Shown here one piece after another: positions 1 to 8,296 of a DNA stretch of 64,000 bases (position 1 is its first letter; the number at the start of each line of letters is the position of its first letter). The DNA lies in contig CAXBLA010000010.1 of the NCBI GenBank assembly GCA_963976625.1, forward strand, positions 40,565-104,564, written 5' to 3'. This DNA comes from UBA1924 sp963976625 (GTDB lineage Bacteria; Planctomycetota; Phycisphaerae; Phycisphaerales; UBA1924). The notes under the pieces were generated by a model. That model saw nothing but the letters and a program-made list of their open reading frames with translations. It searched no databases and was not told the origin of the DNA. Position numbers and translations under genes: made by a program.

Positions 1-30
1 TGGCAAACAAGCGAAGAACTTGGGGAATTG

Positions 31-735
31 ATGAGCGAACCTCGTATCTATTTTGTGCACTGGGTCTGCAAGCCCGGAACGGTGGAACTTCCAGACGAAG
101 AACTCGCTGGTGCAATGATCATTGTTCACCTCATTGGAAATGACATCAGAGATGCGATCGAAAAAAGCAAACAGATCGCGATTGATTCTGGTTGGATACC
201 GGAACCTATTCCATACATGTATTCATTGCATTTTCAAGATGAAATGGAATTTATCGGTGAAGAATACATTCTGGAAGGGATGCAACGAGTTATCGAGGAT
301 GGTCCATGGATATCAATTGTGTGGTTCTCCCAGGACGATGAGCTGTATGACATCGAGCGATCAAAGTACATCTGGTTGCTCGATTGGGAAGCTGAGAATG
401 TATCAGATGAACGGGCTGATGGAATAGTCGATGCTCATGCTCATATGGCCGTATTCCTTCGATGCGAGGGACTTGCTGAAGCGGTGGACGAGGGGTACGA
501 CTGGATTTCATCAATGGGATGGATACCTGACGATGAACCATCTTGGGCGGAGCAGTTGTGTTACTCTGATATTGATGATCGGGTGCATCCTCAGTATCAG
601 TTTGCCGCGCTCGAAGCATTCCGTGATGGGCATTCGATGTATTTCCAGATGTTTGCTCAGGCCGATGGGTATCCGGATCGGGTATTTCCGTTGTGCTACT
701 CGGATGATGAAGATGAAGAGTTCGCACAGAGTTGA
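31..735 (+). CDS. Hypothetical acidic protein with internal duplication
   Basis: This encodes 234 residues and I do not recognise the family. The ATG at 31 is preferred to a TTG one codon earlier because it sits just behind a purine-rich GGGG. The protein is very acidic (runs of DDEDEE at the C-terminus) and has no signal peptide or membrane segment. Two halves resemble each other: an AIEKSKQIAIDSGWIPEP stretch near residues 42-59 is echoed by an AVDEGYDWISSMGWIPDD stretch near 151-168, each followed by an aromatic/acidic segment. Codon use is visibly richer in A and T than in the neighbouring genes, which could mean transfer. No function can be assigned. Confidence 0.75.
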   Translation: MSEPRIYFVHWVCKPGTVELPDEELAGAMIIVHLIGNDIRDAIEKSKQIAIDSGWIPEPIPYMYSLHFQDEMEFIGEEYILEGMQRVIEDGPWISIVWFSQDDELYDIERSKYIWLLDWEAENVSDERADGIVDAHAHMAVFLRCEGLAEAVDEGYDWISSMGWIPDDEPSWAEQLCYSDIDDRVHPQYQFAALEAFRDGHSMYFQMFAQADGYPDRVFPLCYSDDEDEEFAQS

Positions 736-797
736 TTTTTTTCGACAGGAAGCAACATGACGCGCATCTTGGTTGACTCATAGAAGAGGAGATCACG

Positions 798-1847
798 ATG
801 CCTATGGCGATGTTTTTTGCGATGGTTGGGTGTGCGGCTGGGGTTTGTGTGTTTGGCGAATGTGATCGCCATCAGCACGCCGAGCCTGAGCAGCAGACAA
901 CAGTCGAATCACACACCCAGCAACTCGCCCATCTACAGAGCGGCCCGATCGAGATTCCGATCTCGACGCAGACGGGGCACATCGTGATGGAGGCGTGGAT
1001 CCAGGGCGATGGGCCGCACTGGTTTGTGCTCGATACGGGGAACCAGCAGACGACGATCTATGCGAGCATGGCCGAGCGGCTCGGGCTCGAGACCAAGCAC
1101 CTTGGCCAGTTGACGGGTGCGGGTTCAGGCTCGATGAGTGTGCAGATGGCCAACGATGTGCGTGTGGGCTTTGGTGCCGCGAGCAGCGGGGGCGAGCGTC
1201 CGGGCTTTGTCGAGCGCGAAGCCACGGTCCTGCCCGACGCGGCGATGCTGCCCGCGTTCGGGGATAAAACCGTGACCGGGTTCCTGGGCGGGAGCATGAT
1301 CGAGCGGTTCGTGACCTCGATCGACTATGGGCACGATCGGCTGATCTTGACGCCTCGCGATGAGTACGCGGTGCCCGAGGGCGCGACGGTGATGGAGATG
1401 AAGCTCGCGTTCGGGTTCCCGTACTTCGAGGGCTCGGTGACCCCGATACTCAACGGCGAATCGCTCGAGCCCGTGGTTGGCAACTTCCTGTTCGACCTCG
1501 GCGCGACCTACGGCGTTGAGATCGACTATGAGCACGCGAAGGCCGGGGGGCTTGTCGATGCCGACGACCCGGAGCAGAAAATCAGAGGCAAGGGCCAAGG
1601 GATCGACGGCGTGATCTTCGAGATGAGATTGGCCCCGGCGGATTCGATCTCGATGGGCGGCATCGAGCTCGACGATCGCGAGGTGCTCTTTATGACCACC
1701 CCCGGCGGCGGCCCGCCGATCGAGAACCTCGTCGGTGCGGTCGGCAGTGGGAGTTTTGAAGGCATGGTCGTCACGCTCGATTACGCGGGCGAGCGATTGA
1801 TCCTCACGCCGTCGTCGGATCAGTCGCAGGATCAAGACTCAGATTAA
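798..1847 (+). CDS. Retropepsin-like aspartyl protease family protein, exported
   Basis: The 349-residue product starts with a hydrophobic N-terminus that looks like an export signal and contains a retroviral-type aspartic protease motif, FVLDTG (Asp79-Thr-Gly81). A second, related half carries FDLG (Asp233) at the matching place. Single-chain retropepsin-like proteins of this kind have two such lobes or dimerise; here the second lobe has Leu in place of Thr/Ser, so its catalytic competence is unclear. A GAGGAG ribosome-binding site lies about seven bases before the ATG. It converges with the phosphatase gene, sharing four bases at the ends. A paralogue lies at 2594-3919. The substrate is unknown. 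Confidence 0.8.
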   Translation: MPMAMFFAMVGCAAGVCVFGECDRHQHAEPEQQTTVESHTQQLAHLQSGPIEIPISTQTGHIVMEAWIQGDGPHWFVLDTGNQQTTIYASMAERLGLETKHLGQLTGAGSGSMSVQMANDVRVGFGAASSGGERPGFVEREATVLPDAAMLPAFGDKTVTGFLGGSMIERFVTSIDYGHDRLILTPRDEYAVPEGATVMEMKLAFGFPYFEGSVTPILNGESLEPVVGNFLFDLGATYGVEIDYEHAKAGGLVDADDPEQKIRGKGQGIDGVIFEMRLAPADSISMGGIELDDREVLFMTTPGGGPPIENLVGAVGSGSFEGMVVTLDYAGERLILTPSSDQSQDQDSD

Positions 1848-2437
1848 TACCGCAGCCGGATCGTCCGCGCATGACGCCCGTTGCGCAGGACCACGGCGTA
1901 CAAGTGATCGAAGCTCGTTTCGTCGAGGTCTTCAAGCGCCGGCCCGCCAAGCGCGCCGATGATGGTGGGGACGGTGTTCGAGTGCGCGACGACAAGGATT
2001 TCTTCGTGGGTGGATGAGCCCATGATGACGCTGGCGAGGGCCTGGGCATCGAGCGGCGGGTAGGCCGCGGGCTTGATCCCGGTCGCGTTGGCGGTAGGAG
2101 CGGCGGTCTGCGATGAGCGGTTGGTCTGGGTGATATAGATCGCGTCGATCGATTCGGCTTGCAGCATGGTTGCCAATCGCTGAGCGCGGAGCGCACCGGC
2201 CGCGTTGAGGTTCGGGTTCTGCCCCGCGTTGGCGTTGGTGTCGCCGTGGCGCACGACGAAGATCACTTGTGTGGTCGGCTCGGTCGAAGCATGGATCGTG
2301 TTGTTGGCACCGGTCTTCTGCATCGTTTCGTTGATCCGCGTCGAAGTCGGCTGCAAGAACCCAAGCCCGCCCATCAGCCCGAGACCGAGCGTAACAATCA
2401 GGCCGATGGTGAGCATGCGTGTGGGGGTGGTCTTCAT
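1844..2437 (-). CDS. Histidine phosphatase family protein, membrane-anchored or exported
   Basis: The product has 197 residues. A hydrophobic stretch at residues 9-28 suggests a signal anchor, followed by the phosphoglycerate-mutase-type motif VVRHGDTN (Arg63, His64, Gly65) and a second catalytic-type His in VVAHSNT (His152). This is the two-histidine phosphatase fold, shorter than metabolic phosphoglycerate mutases and closer to SixA or secreted phosphatases. The ATG at 2437 is chosen because the hydrophobic signal begins there; the open frame continues upstream but would overlap the promoter region of the divergent lipoprotein gene. The natural substrate cannot be told from sequence. Confidence 0.85.
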   Translation of the reverse strand: MKTTPTRMLTIGLIVTLGLGLMGGLGFLQPTSTRINETMQKTGANNTIHASTEPTTQVIFVVRHGDTNANAGQNPNLNAAGALRAQRLATMLQAESIDAIYITQTNRSSQTAAPTANATGIKPAAYPPLDAQALASVIMGSSTHEEILVVAHSNTVPTIIGALGGPALEDLDETSFDHLYAVVLRNGRHARTIRLRY

Positions 2438-2593
2438 GGTTCGTGGGCTTTCTGTGCGAGTTGGTGGTGTGTGAACACGGCGGTCATGGGGCGGACGCAA
2501 GGTTTCATCGTTGCGGCGTTCGTATTTACAAAATATTGTATTCAATGGACAAGTCGGCGAGGGGCTGCCGCGATCATATGGTACAGTCCGCGG

Positions 2594-3919
2594 ATGAATA
2601 TACACCTCGCCAAATCGCAAGCCGTGGGCGTCCGCCTGTTGATCCTGATGTTTGTGGCCGCTCTGTTCCTCGGCGGGTGCTCGTCGAGCGGTCGGCGTCT
2701 GCAGGTTCGTCCGCAGCAAGTCTCTTTGCACGCTTCTGATGCTGAGGCGTCGGATCAAGGTTTGGTCGAGATCCCGGTCGAGTTTCACGGGCACGAGGTC
2801 ATCGCCGAGGTGATGATCAACGGCACCGGCCCGCACCGCATGATTCTCGATACTGGGTCAGCCGTCTGCCAAATTTCGCCCGAGGTGGCTCGTCAAGCCG
2901 GGATCAGGCGGTCGAGCAGTGTCCGCACGAGGGATGCGCACGGGGGATCGCACCGAGAGGGCATGGGCATCGCAGAGACGATTCGGGTAGGAGCTCTTGA
3001 TGGGCAAGGCGTTCCCTTGACCATCGATGATCTGCCGCCCTTCATCGCGGCGGACGGCGATATTGTCGGGATTCTGGGGTACAACATGTTCACCGGCCAC
3101 ACGCTGGTGATTGATTATCCTGAGCAGCGGGTTTTCCTGAGTGATTGGAGACTAGCGAGCAGCACGCCCGGGACGGTGCCTTTGAAGTTGATCAATGGGC
3201 GCGTGCCGTCTGTTCGTGTAGACATGATGACGGGCCATGAGCGGCGGGGCATGCCGTTGGAGATGATTGTGGACACGGGCAGCGGCGCGGGAGTCGCTCT
3301 CGCGGGGTACTACACAGCGCTCTACGCGGACACCAAGCACACCTATCAGCGGGGGGCATCGATGTCCGCGAGCGGGTCGATCCAGCCGGTGCACTATGCA
3401 CGGATGAACTATGACATGGATCTGCAGGGCGTGGTCATCCGCAAGCTGATGGCCATCGTCAATGAAGACCTCCGCGAAGACCACACCACGATCGGCGGCG
3501 ATTTTATGCGAAAGTTCAGGGTCAGCATCGACCCCGTCGGTCGGCACGCACGGTTCGAGCTGCCCGGTGGTGCCCCCGATGGTGCCAAAGAGATCGTCAT
3601 GCCGGTATGGAAGGGGCATGGTTTCCGTCAGTCGAGGATCGATGATGGGCGTGGGCTGGTGGAATCGGTGGTTGAGGGTTCCGCGGCTCAGCGAGGTGGC
3701 TTACAGCCGGGAGACATCATCGTCGGCTTTGATGGCCAGCCCCTGAGTATCGATCCGCTGCACTGGCCGCTTCCTATCCAGGACGAGTCGATCCAGATCC
3801 GCTTGTTCGAGATCGAACGCGACGGCCAGCGTCTGGAACTCATGCTTGAGTTCCAGGACATCTTGCCCGATCCTGAGTTCTACAAGAGACATCAATCCCC
3901 ACAGCCTGTGGCAGACTGA
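2594..3919 (+). CDS. Lipoprotein with two aspartyl-protease lobes and a PDZ domain
   Basis: The 441-residue product has a lipobox, LGGC with Cys29, so it is probably anchored in an outer or cytoplasmic membrane. Two retropepsin-type motifs follow, ILDTGS (Asp86) and IVDTGS (Asp227), both intact, so one chain could form a complete active site. The last 80 or so residues form a PDZ domain (around GGLQPGDIIVGFDG), usual for recognition of unfolded or C-terminal substrates. The ATG at 2594 is chosen because it places the signal peptide at the N-terminus. It ends six bases short of the convergent nitroreductase gene. A role in envelope protein turnover is an inference. Confidence 0.85.
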   Translation: MNIHLAKSQAVGVRLLILMFVAALFLGGCSSSGRRLQVRPQQVSLHASDAEASDQGLVEIPVEFHGHEVIAEVMINGTGPHRMILDTGSAVCQISPEVARQAGIRRSSSVRTRDAHGGSHREGMGIAETIRVGALDGQGVPLTIDDLPPFIAADGDIVGILGYNMFTGHTLVIDYPEQRVFLSDWRLASSTPGTVPLKLINGRVPSVRVDMMTGHERRGMPLEMIVDTGSGAGVALAGYYTALYADTKHTYQRGASMSASGSIQPVHYARMNYDMDLQGVVIRKLMAIVNEDLREDHTTIGGDFMRKFRVSIDPVGRHARFELPGGAPDGAKEIVMPVWKGHGFRQSRIDDGRGLVESVVEGSAAQRGGLQPGDIIVGFDGQPLSIDPLHWPLPIQDESIQIRLFEIERDGQRLELMLEFQDILPDPEFYKRHQSPQPVAD

Positions 3920-3925
3920 GCAGGC

Positions 3926-4657
3926 TTAGCGGAGATCAGCGCCCTGTGATTCGTAGTACGCGCCCAGCTCTGGTCGAGAGATGCCGTCGTACTTGGAGAG
4001 CATGGATTTGCTCCAGTTGTTGGGTTTGGCGCCGCGGTCCTTGAGGTACTGCTCGTACACCGCGTCATATTGATCGATCCCGCCAAGGGTTTCGTCGTCC
4101 GTCGGGTACTGATCGACGAAGAGCATGGACTCCGATCCGAGGCGCGGGCGATGGCTCGGGGATTCATCGGGCACGCCGACGCAAAGACCATAGAGCGGCA
4201 GCACGCCCTTGGGCAGGTTGAGCAGCTCGGAGATCACGGGCAAATGGTTGCGGAGCCCGCCGATGTAGCAGGTGCCGTAGCCGAGGGATTCGAGGGCGAG
4301 CACGAAGTTCTGCGCAAAGAGCGTCGCGTCGATGGACGCGAGGAGGAACGCCTCGAATCGTTGGTCGAACGCTTTGCCGGCCCGCTCGTGGATGAGCATG
4401 AGCTTGCGGAGGTCGCCGCAGATGATGAAGAACGCGGGGCAATCGCGGACCTTGGGCTGGGGCCCGCAGTGGTCGGCAATGATCTGTCTTTTGTCGTTGT
4501 CCTGGATGTGGAGCACGCAGTAGGACTGGACCGCTGAGGATGTAGCCGCGGCTTGCCCGGCGGCCATCGCTTCGTCGATGTGGGCCTGGGGCACGGGCGC
4601 GTCGGTGTACTTGCGGATTGAGCGGTGGGCACGCATGGTGCGGATGGTGTCGTTCAT
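3926..4657 (-). CDS. Nitroreductase family protein (NfsA-like flavoprotein)
   Basis: The 243-residue product starts with the RSIRKYTDAPVP signature (residues 12-23) typical of the FMN-binding nitroreductase fold, and its length and C-terminal third (VYEQYLKDRG, NNWS) resemble the NfsA/FRP class of NADPH-dependent flavin and nitro reductases. It is the last gene of the cobalamin-riboswitch operon, one base beyond the [2Fe-2S] gene. The superfamily also contains BluB, which makes the lower ligand of cobalamin, but this protein looks NfsA-like, not BluB-like. A role in reducing or decyanating a corrinoid is an inference from context only. Confidence 0.85.
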   Translation of the reverse strand: MNDTIRTMRAHRSIRKYTDAPVPQAHIDEAMAAGQAAATSSAVQSYCVLHIQDNDKRQIIADHCGPQPKVRDCPAFFIICGDLRKLMLIHERAGKAFDQRFEAFLLASIDATLFAQNFVLALESLGYGTCYIGGLRNHLPVISELLNLPKGVLPLYGLCVGVPDESPSHRPRLGSESMLFVDQYPTDDETLGGIDQYDAVYEQYLKDRGAKPNNWSKSMLSKYDGISRPELGAYYESQGADLR

Positions 4658-4658
4658 G

Positions 4659-4877
4659 TCACAACGGTAGGGGATCGAAGGCGGTTTGGCCGGTCTGGAT
4701 CATGAGCAGAATGTAGGGTGTGCACAGCGCGCAGCCGGTGGTGCATCCGGTCTGGTCGCGGAGTTTTTGGAGGATGTGTTGCTCGTCGGTGATGCCTTTG
4801 GCGCGCAGCGCGAGTGCGGTCTGGAGCATATCGCTGAACTTGACTTGGTGGCACACGCACCGATCGACTGATCCCAT
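4659..4877 (-). CDS. BFD-like [2Fe-2S]-binding protein
   Basis: The small protein of 72 residues has the bacterioferritin-associated-ferredoxin pattern: a CxC pair (Cys7, Cys9) near the N-terminus, a helical middle, and a CxxC pair (Cys49, Cys52) within TGCALC, with one extra cysteine at 45. BFD-like domains bind a [2Fe-2S] cluster and usually hand electrons to a partner protein. It begins 15 bases after the pseudopilin gene and ends next to the nitroreductase start, so the two redox proteins are probably translated together. A plain reading is an electron-transfer partner for the nitroreductase; iron release from a ferritin is the alternative. Confidence 0.8.
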   Translation of the reverse strand: MGSVDRCVCHQVKFSDMLQTALALRAKGITDEQHILQKLRDQTGCTTGCALCTPYILLMIQTGQTAFDPLPL

Positions 4878-4892
4878 CTGTTCACCTGCTTG

Positions 4893-5723
4893 CTATCGCC
4901 AGCGTTTGGCGTTCTGGATGTAGTTGGGATCGTTGGACGCCGAGATTGATCCGATGCCGTACTGCTCGATCGAGCGTGCTTCGGGATCGTGTCGTTCGTG
5001 GACGACCGAGCCGTCGGCATGGGCGACGATCGCGGTGCCGAATCCGGGGCCGTTCGATTTGCCATGGCGGAAGGCGGTCGTGGGCGAGTAGTTCGGGCTC
5101 CAGCCCGAGCTAGATCCAGCACCGGGTGTAAACAACTCTGGCGGATCGAGCAGCGCGGAGTTCGAAGGCTGCCCGCTGAATAACGCGATGAGCGTATCAG
5201 CAAAGACCAGTTGTACCGACGGTCGGCTGATGTCCGACACACGCAGCGTGCGTTGGTTGTACAACGAGTAGTACCCGCTCGTCGCCGGCGAGAGCCCGTA
5301 GGCGTTGTAGCCGTAGGTCGAGGTAAACGAGCCCGTCGAGCCCTGGGTGCGGTAGGTGTCGGGGTGCTGGCTGGGGCATTCATACACCGACGAATCGCCC
5401 GGTGCTGCCGAGAGGTACGGGGTGAGCGTGCCGTCGGTGTGATCGAGGGTCTGCGTGGCGATGTTCTCGGAGCCGTACCAATACTTTCGGCTCATCCCGC
5501 TGGTGTGCAGGTGGGGCATGGCCAGCCCGCGATGGTCGTCGGTGTACATGATCCACGCGGTGACGAGCTGGCGTTGGTTGGAGCTGCACACGACGGACCT
5601 GGCCGACCGGCGGGCGCTGCCCATCGCGGGCAGCAAGATCGAGATCAGCAGCGCGATGATGGCGATGACGACCAAGAGTTCGATCAGCGTGAAGCCCCGA
5701 GATGGTCGGCGGGCGTTTTTCAC
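4893..5723 (-). CDS. Pseudopilin-like protein with prepilin N-terminal leader
   Basis: The 276-residue product starts with a short basic leader and a classic type IV prepilin cleavage site, G10|FTLIE, followed by a hydrophobic helix (residues 11-34). The remainder is a soluble domain with an AHADGSV segment near the end, resembling the planctomycete proteins annotated as prepilin-type with an H-X9-DG domain, although the spacing from the preceding His is longer here. It would be cleaved by a prepilin peptidase and anchored by its helix. Its start overlaps the end of the beta-propeller gene by four bases, so the two are tightly co-translated within the riboswitch operon. Confidence 0.85.
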   Translation of the reverse strand: MKNARRPSRGFTLIELLVVIAIIALLISILLPAMGSARRSARSVVCSSNQRQLVTAWIMYTDDHRGLAMPHLHTSGMSRKYWYGSENIATQTLDHTDGTLTPYLSAAPGDSSVYECPSQHPDTYRTQGSTGSFTSTYGYNAYGLSPATSGYYSLYNQRTLRVSDISRPSVQLVFADTLIALFSGQPSNSALLDPPELFTPGAGSSSGWSPNYSPTTAFRHGKSNGPGFGTAIVAHADGSVVHERHDPEARSIEQYGIGSISASNDPNYIQNAKRWR

Positions 5724-7318
5724 GGTTGGAGCTGCTCGATGAGTTGGGTGCGGGTGATGCGTCCTTCAAGGAACGCTCGGACGATGTCTTGTGGTGACCG
5801 ATCGGGCGATCTGAGCTTCACTGATGGGCTGGTATCGAAGGCGACGATGCCCGACTCGCCGCTGGTGTAGATCCACGACCCGATCACTGCAGGTGTCGAG
5901 CCCGCGCCGGTGAACCGCTGGGCGACAAATCCAGGGTCGGTTGGGTGCTTGGTGAGGTCAACGAGTTGCAGATCGGTGCAGTGCCCGATGTACGAGCTGA
6001 GTGTCGCTTCATCGAGCGTGCCGACGAGGAGCATGGGTGATCGGTCAACGGTGACACTGATCGGCTGGTGCGTCCAGCCGCCGAGCGAGAGGAACGATTC
6101 GCCGATATCCCAGGTCCCGTTGTCATTGGCGTCGTCGAGGGTCTCGATGGCCGAGTCCCAAAGAACACTCGCCGAGTCGCCGGAGTCTTGGATAAATTCG
6201 ATGCTCGGCAGCGTGCCAAAGAACGGGATGAAATCGAACGGCGTCGTGGACACCCCGCCCGAAACAATCACATCACCCGATGGCAGAATCACCGGCGAGG
6301 CATCCGTGCGGTTGGTCGGGACGGACCAAACCAGATCGCCGGTGGCCCGATCGAGCTTGACGGTGTTGGAGTTGAACTGCAAGCCGTTGAAGCTGTAGGA
6401 CGATGCGTAGAGGTGCCCGCGTGCGATCGAGAGGCCGCTGTAGAACCCGGCGTTGATGGTGTTGGTGAAGGTCCAGCTCGGCGAAGGGGCGCTGGTCGCA
6501 TTCGCATCAAAAGCGTGGATCTGTCCACGCTGCGAGCCCGTACCCGCGGCCGTCGCGACATACACCGTCTTGTGCGCATAACCCGGTGTGTTGCCCGAGC
6601 TATCCCCGAGCAGCGCCGTCTGCCAAACGATCTCGCCGGGCTGGTAGGGGTTGTCGATCGCATCGAACGGATCGACATTGATGCAGGTGAGCCGGGCGGG
6701 CGAGCCGCCGCCGAGGGAGTAGTTGGTGATGAATGCGCGGTCCCGGTTGCCCAGGTCATCGGTGACGATCGGCGAGGCGTTGACAAGGATCCCACTCATG
6801 TTAGTTGACCAGTTGTTCGACCCGGTGTTTGTATCGATGGCGATCAACTCATCGGCGATGGCGATGAGCAACTGTTGATGCTCGAGATCGAGCGTTGGTG
6901 TGGACCAGGATTCGAGCACGCGGGCCGGGATCGGTGTCGCCCATTGGAAGCCGCCGGTGAAGCGATCGAACGCAACGGCAAAGCTGCTGCCCGGGGTCTT
7001 TGGATCGGTGGCGATCGCGTAGATGCGATGGGCATCGCCGACGAGCCCGGTCTGGGGGAGTGGGATGTAGCTGGTGCCGGTGTCGTCGGTGCCCGCGATC
7101 CATGTGGGGGAATCCAGCGTGGTAGATGCGTTTGAGAGACGGAGGTTCGACTGCCCGTGGTGCTTGGCGGAGCCGCCGAAGTGGGTCCACGCGACGGGGG
7201 CGAGCTGGTGCGTGTGGTGCTCATGGCGTTGGTCAATCGGATCGAGTAGCGTGACAGACTGAGCGATAGCGTTCGAGCAGACGAAGCCGGTTATCAGAAT
7301 GGAGATTGTTTGTTTCAT
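5720..7318 (-). CDS. Exported PQQ-type beta-propeller protein
   Basis: This 532-residue protein has an N-terminal signal peptide ending near SNAIAQ (residue 20). It then shows repeated WD-like strands of the PQQ-binding-like propeller type (WTHFGGSAKHHGQSN, FTGGFQWATPI, LVWSVPTN). No transmembrane helix follows, so it is probably periplasmic or surface-exposed. Quinoprotein dehydrogenase catalytic residues are not evident, so a structural or ligand-binding propeller seems more likely than an enzyme. It is the second gene behind the cobalamin riboswitch. In Bacteroides a beta-propeller, BtuG, binds cobalamin at the surface, which makes a corrinoid-binding role a reasonable but unproven inference. 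Confidence 0.8.
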   Translation of the reverse strand: MKQTISILITGFVCSNAIAQSVTLLDPIDQRHEHHTHQLAPVAWTHFGGSAKHHGQSNLRLSNASTTLDSPTWIAGTDDTGTSYIPLPQTGLVGDAHRIYAIATDPKTPGSSFAVAFDRFTGGFQWATPIPARVLESWSTPTLDLEHQQLLIAIADELIAIDTNTGSNNWSTNMSGILVNASPIVTDDLGNRDRAFITNYSLGGGSPARLTCINVDPFDAIDNPYQPGEIVWQTALLGDSSGNTPGYAHKTVYVATAAGTGSQRGQIHAFDANATSAPSPSWTFTNTINAGFYSGLSIARGHLYASSYSFNGLQFNSNTVKLDRATGDLVWSVPTNRTDASPVILPSGDVIVSGGVSTTPFDFIPFFGTLPSIEFIQDSGDSASVLWDSAIETLDDANDNGTWDIGESFLSLGGWTHQPISVTVDRSPMLLVGTLDEATLSSYIGHCTDLQLVDLTKHPTDPGFVAQRFTGAGSTPAVIGSWIYTSGESGIVAFDTSPSVKLRSPDRSPQDIVRAFLEGRITRTQLIEQLQP

Positions 7319-7356
7319 CAGTGCTCCGGGTGCGAAACTAGTCGCGTGTGGCTCAA

Positions 7357-7419
7357 GCAGCCTGACCGGGTTTCGCCGATCAGGCTGCGATCTCTCTCCG
7401 CTCCCAGTTGGGAACGGAG
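7357..7419 (-). other. Tandem stem-loops between PEP-CTERM and propeller genes
   Basis: Two inverted repeats lie in the short intergenic space. One pairs GCAGCCTGA (7357-7365) with TCAGGCTGC (7380-7388); the other is an imperfect CTCCG..TCCCA / TGGGA..CGGAG hairpin (7396-7419). In the minus-strand transcript they follow the stop of the first gene. Neither has a U tract, so they look more like mRNA-stabilising or attenuating hairpins than a full terminator. Confidence 0.6.
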
Positions 7420-7431
7420 TCGTGGGGTTCG

Positions 7432-8280
7432 TTATGCGCGTCGGCGGCGCGTGGCGCAGATCCCGCCCAGCGAGAGCAGGGCCAGTGCGCCCGGGGCGGG
7501 CACCGCGACGACGGCGTCGATCTCGAAGGCCGAGTCTGATTCGTTGAGGAAGCGGACAAAGCTGGCTGATTCGAGCCCGGTCGAGCTGATGTCGATGCCG
7601 ACCCCGCCGCCCGAGCCGTTGTACAGGCCCACGAGCTGGTCGAAGTTCAGGTTCGCGAAGTCGCTCAATCCCAGCGACGGGTCCATCGCCTGGGTGAAGT
7701 CGGATTCGATCGAACCCAATGAGCCCGGCGTCGGCACACCAAAGTCGCTGTAGCCCAGCGTCGGGAAGAGGTCGAGCGTAGTCACGGCCGCGGTGATCCA
7801 GTTGAGCCCGTCGCTCGAGACCTGCACGGTCGCGGCTCCGCCAGCGCCGAAGATAAACGGGTTGGCCCCGGTCAGCCCCGAGCCATCGTTGGTGGAGTCC
7901 GCATCGGACCAGGAGCTATCGACAAAGCCCGCGTTGGAGAACACGATCAGGTCGATGCCATAGGCGTGCGACGCGCTGTTGGTGATCGCGGTGTCGAACC
8001 CGAGATCGAGATGCCCGCCCGAGCCGATCGAGACAAGCTCGTCGGTGCCGAAGGCCGGGTTGAACGGGGTCACCCCGCCCGGGAACACGCCCTCGCCCGT
8101 GAAGCGTTCGGCGGCTCCCAGCGCGGTGCTCGCGTCGGTGTACCCCGCGGCGGCATTTGTACCTTGATCGTAATCGAGCACGCTCGATGCGAATGGGCCG
8201 GCAAGGACGACGGATGTGCAAAGGGTGGTGACAGCAACGGCTGACGATGTGAGCGCGGCGATATTCTTCTTCATATGCAT
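7432..8280 (-). CDS. PEP-CTERM-type surface protein, first gene of riboswitch operon
   Basis: The 282-residue product has a signal peptide ending near VVLA, a secreted beta-rich body, and a C-terminal sorting signal: VPAPG, a hydrophobic stretch, then RRRR. That tripartite end is the planctomycete form of PEP-CTERM sorting, which directs a protein to the cell surface. The body contains LGFDTAITN, IDLIVFSNAGF and VQVSSDGLNW, an arrangement I associate with surface proteins encoded beside cobalamin receptors in Bacteroidetes; this match is from memory and needs checking. ATG at 8280 is chosen, with a second ATG two codons in; longer upstream readings would run through the riboswitch. It is the first gene behind that element. 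Confidence 0.82.
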   Translation of the reverse strand: MHMKKNIAALTSSAVAVTTLCTSVVLAGPFASSVLDYDQGTNAAAGYTDASTALGAAERFTGEGVFPGGVTPFNPAFGTDELVSIGSGGHLDLGFDTAITNSASHAYGIDLIVFSNAGFVDSSWSDADSTNDGSGLTGANPFIFGAGGAATVQVSSDGLNWITAAVTTLDLFPTLGYSDFGVPTPGSLGSIESDFTQAMDPSLGLSDFANLNFDQLVGLYNGSGGGVGIDISSTGLESASFVRFLNESDSAFEIDAVVAVPAPGALALLSLGGICATRRRRA

Positions 8281-8296
8281 CTGCGGCTCGCTTTCC

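Noticed and set aside
2159..2593. N-terminal extension of the aspartyl-protease lipoprotein
   Set aside because: It would overlap the phosphatase gene and bury the lipobox; the ATG at 2594 places the signal peptide at the N-terminus.
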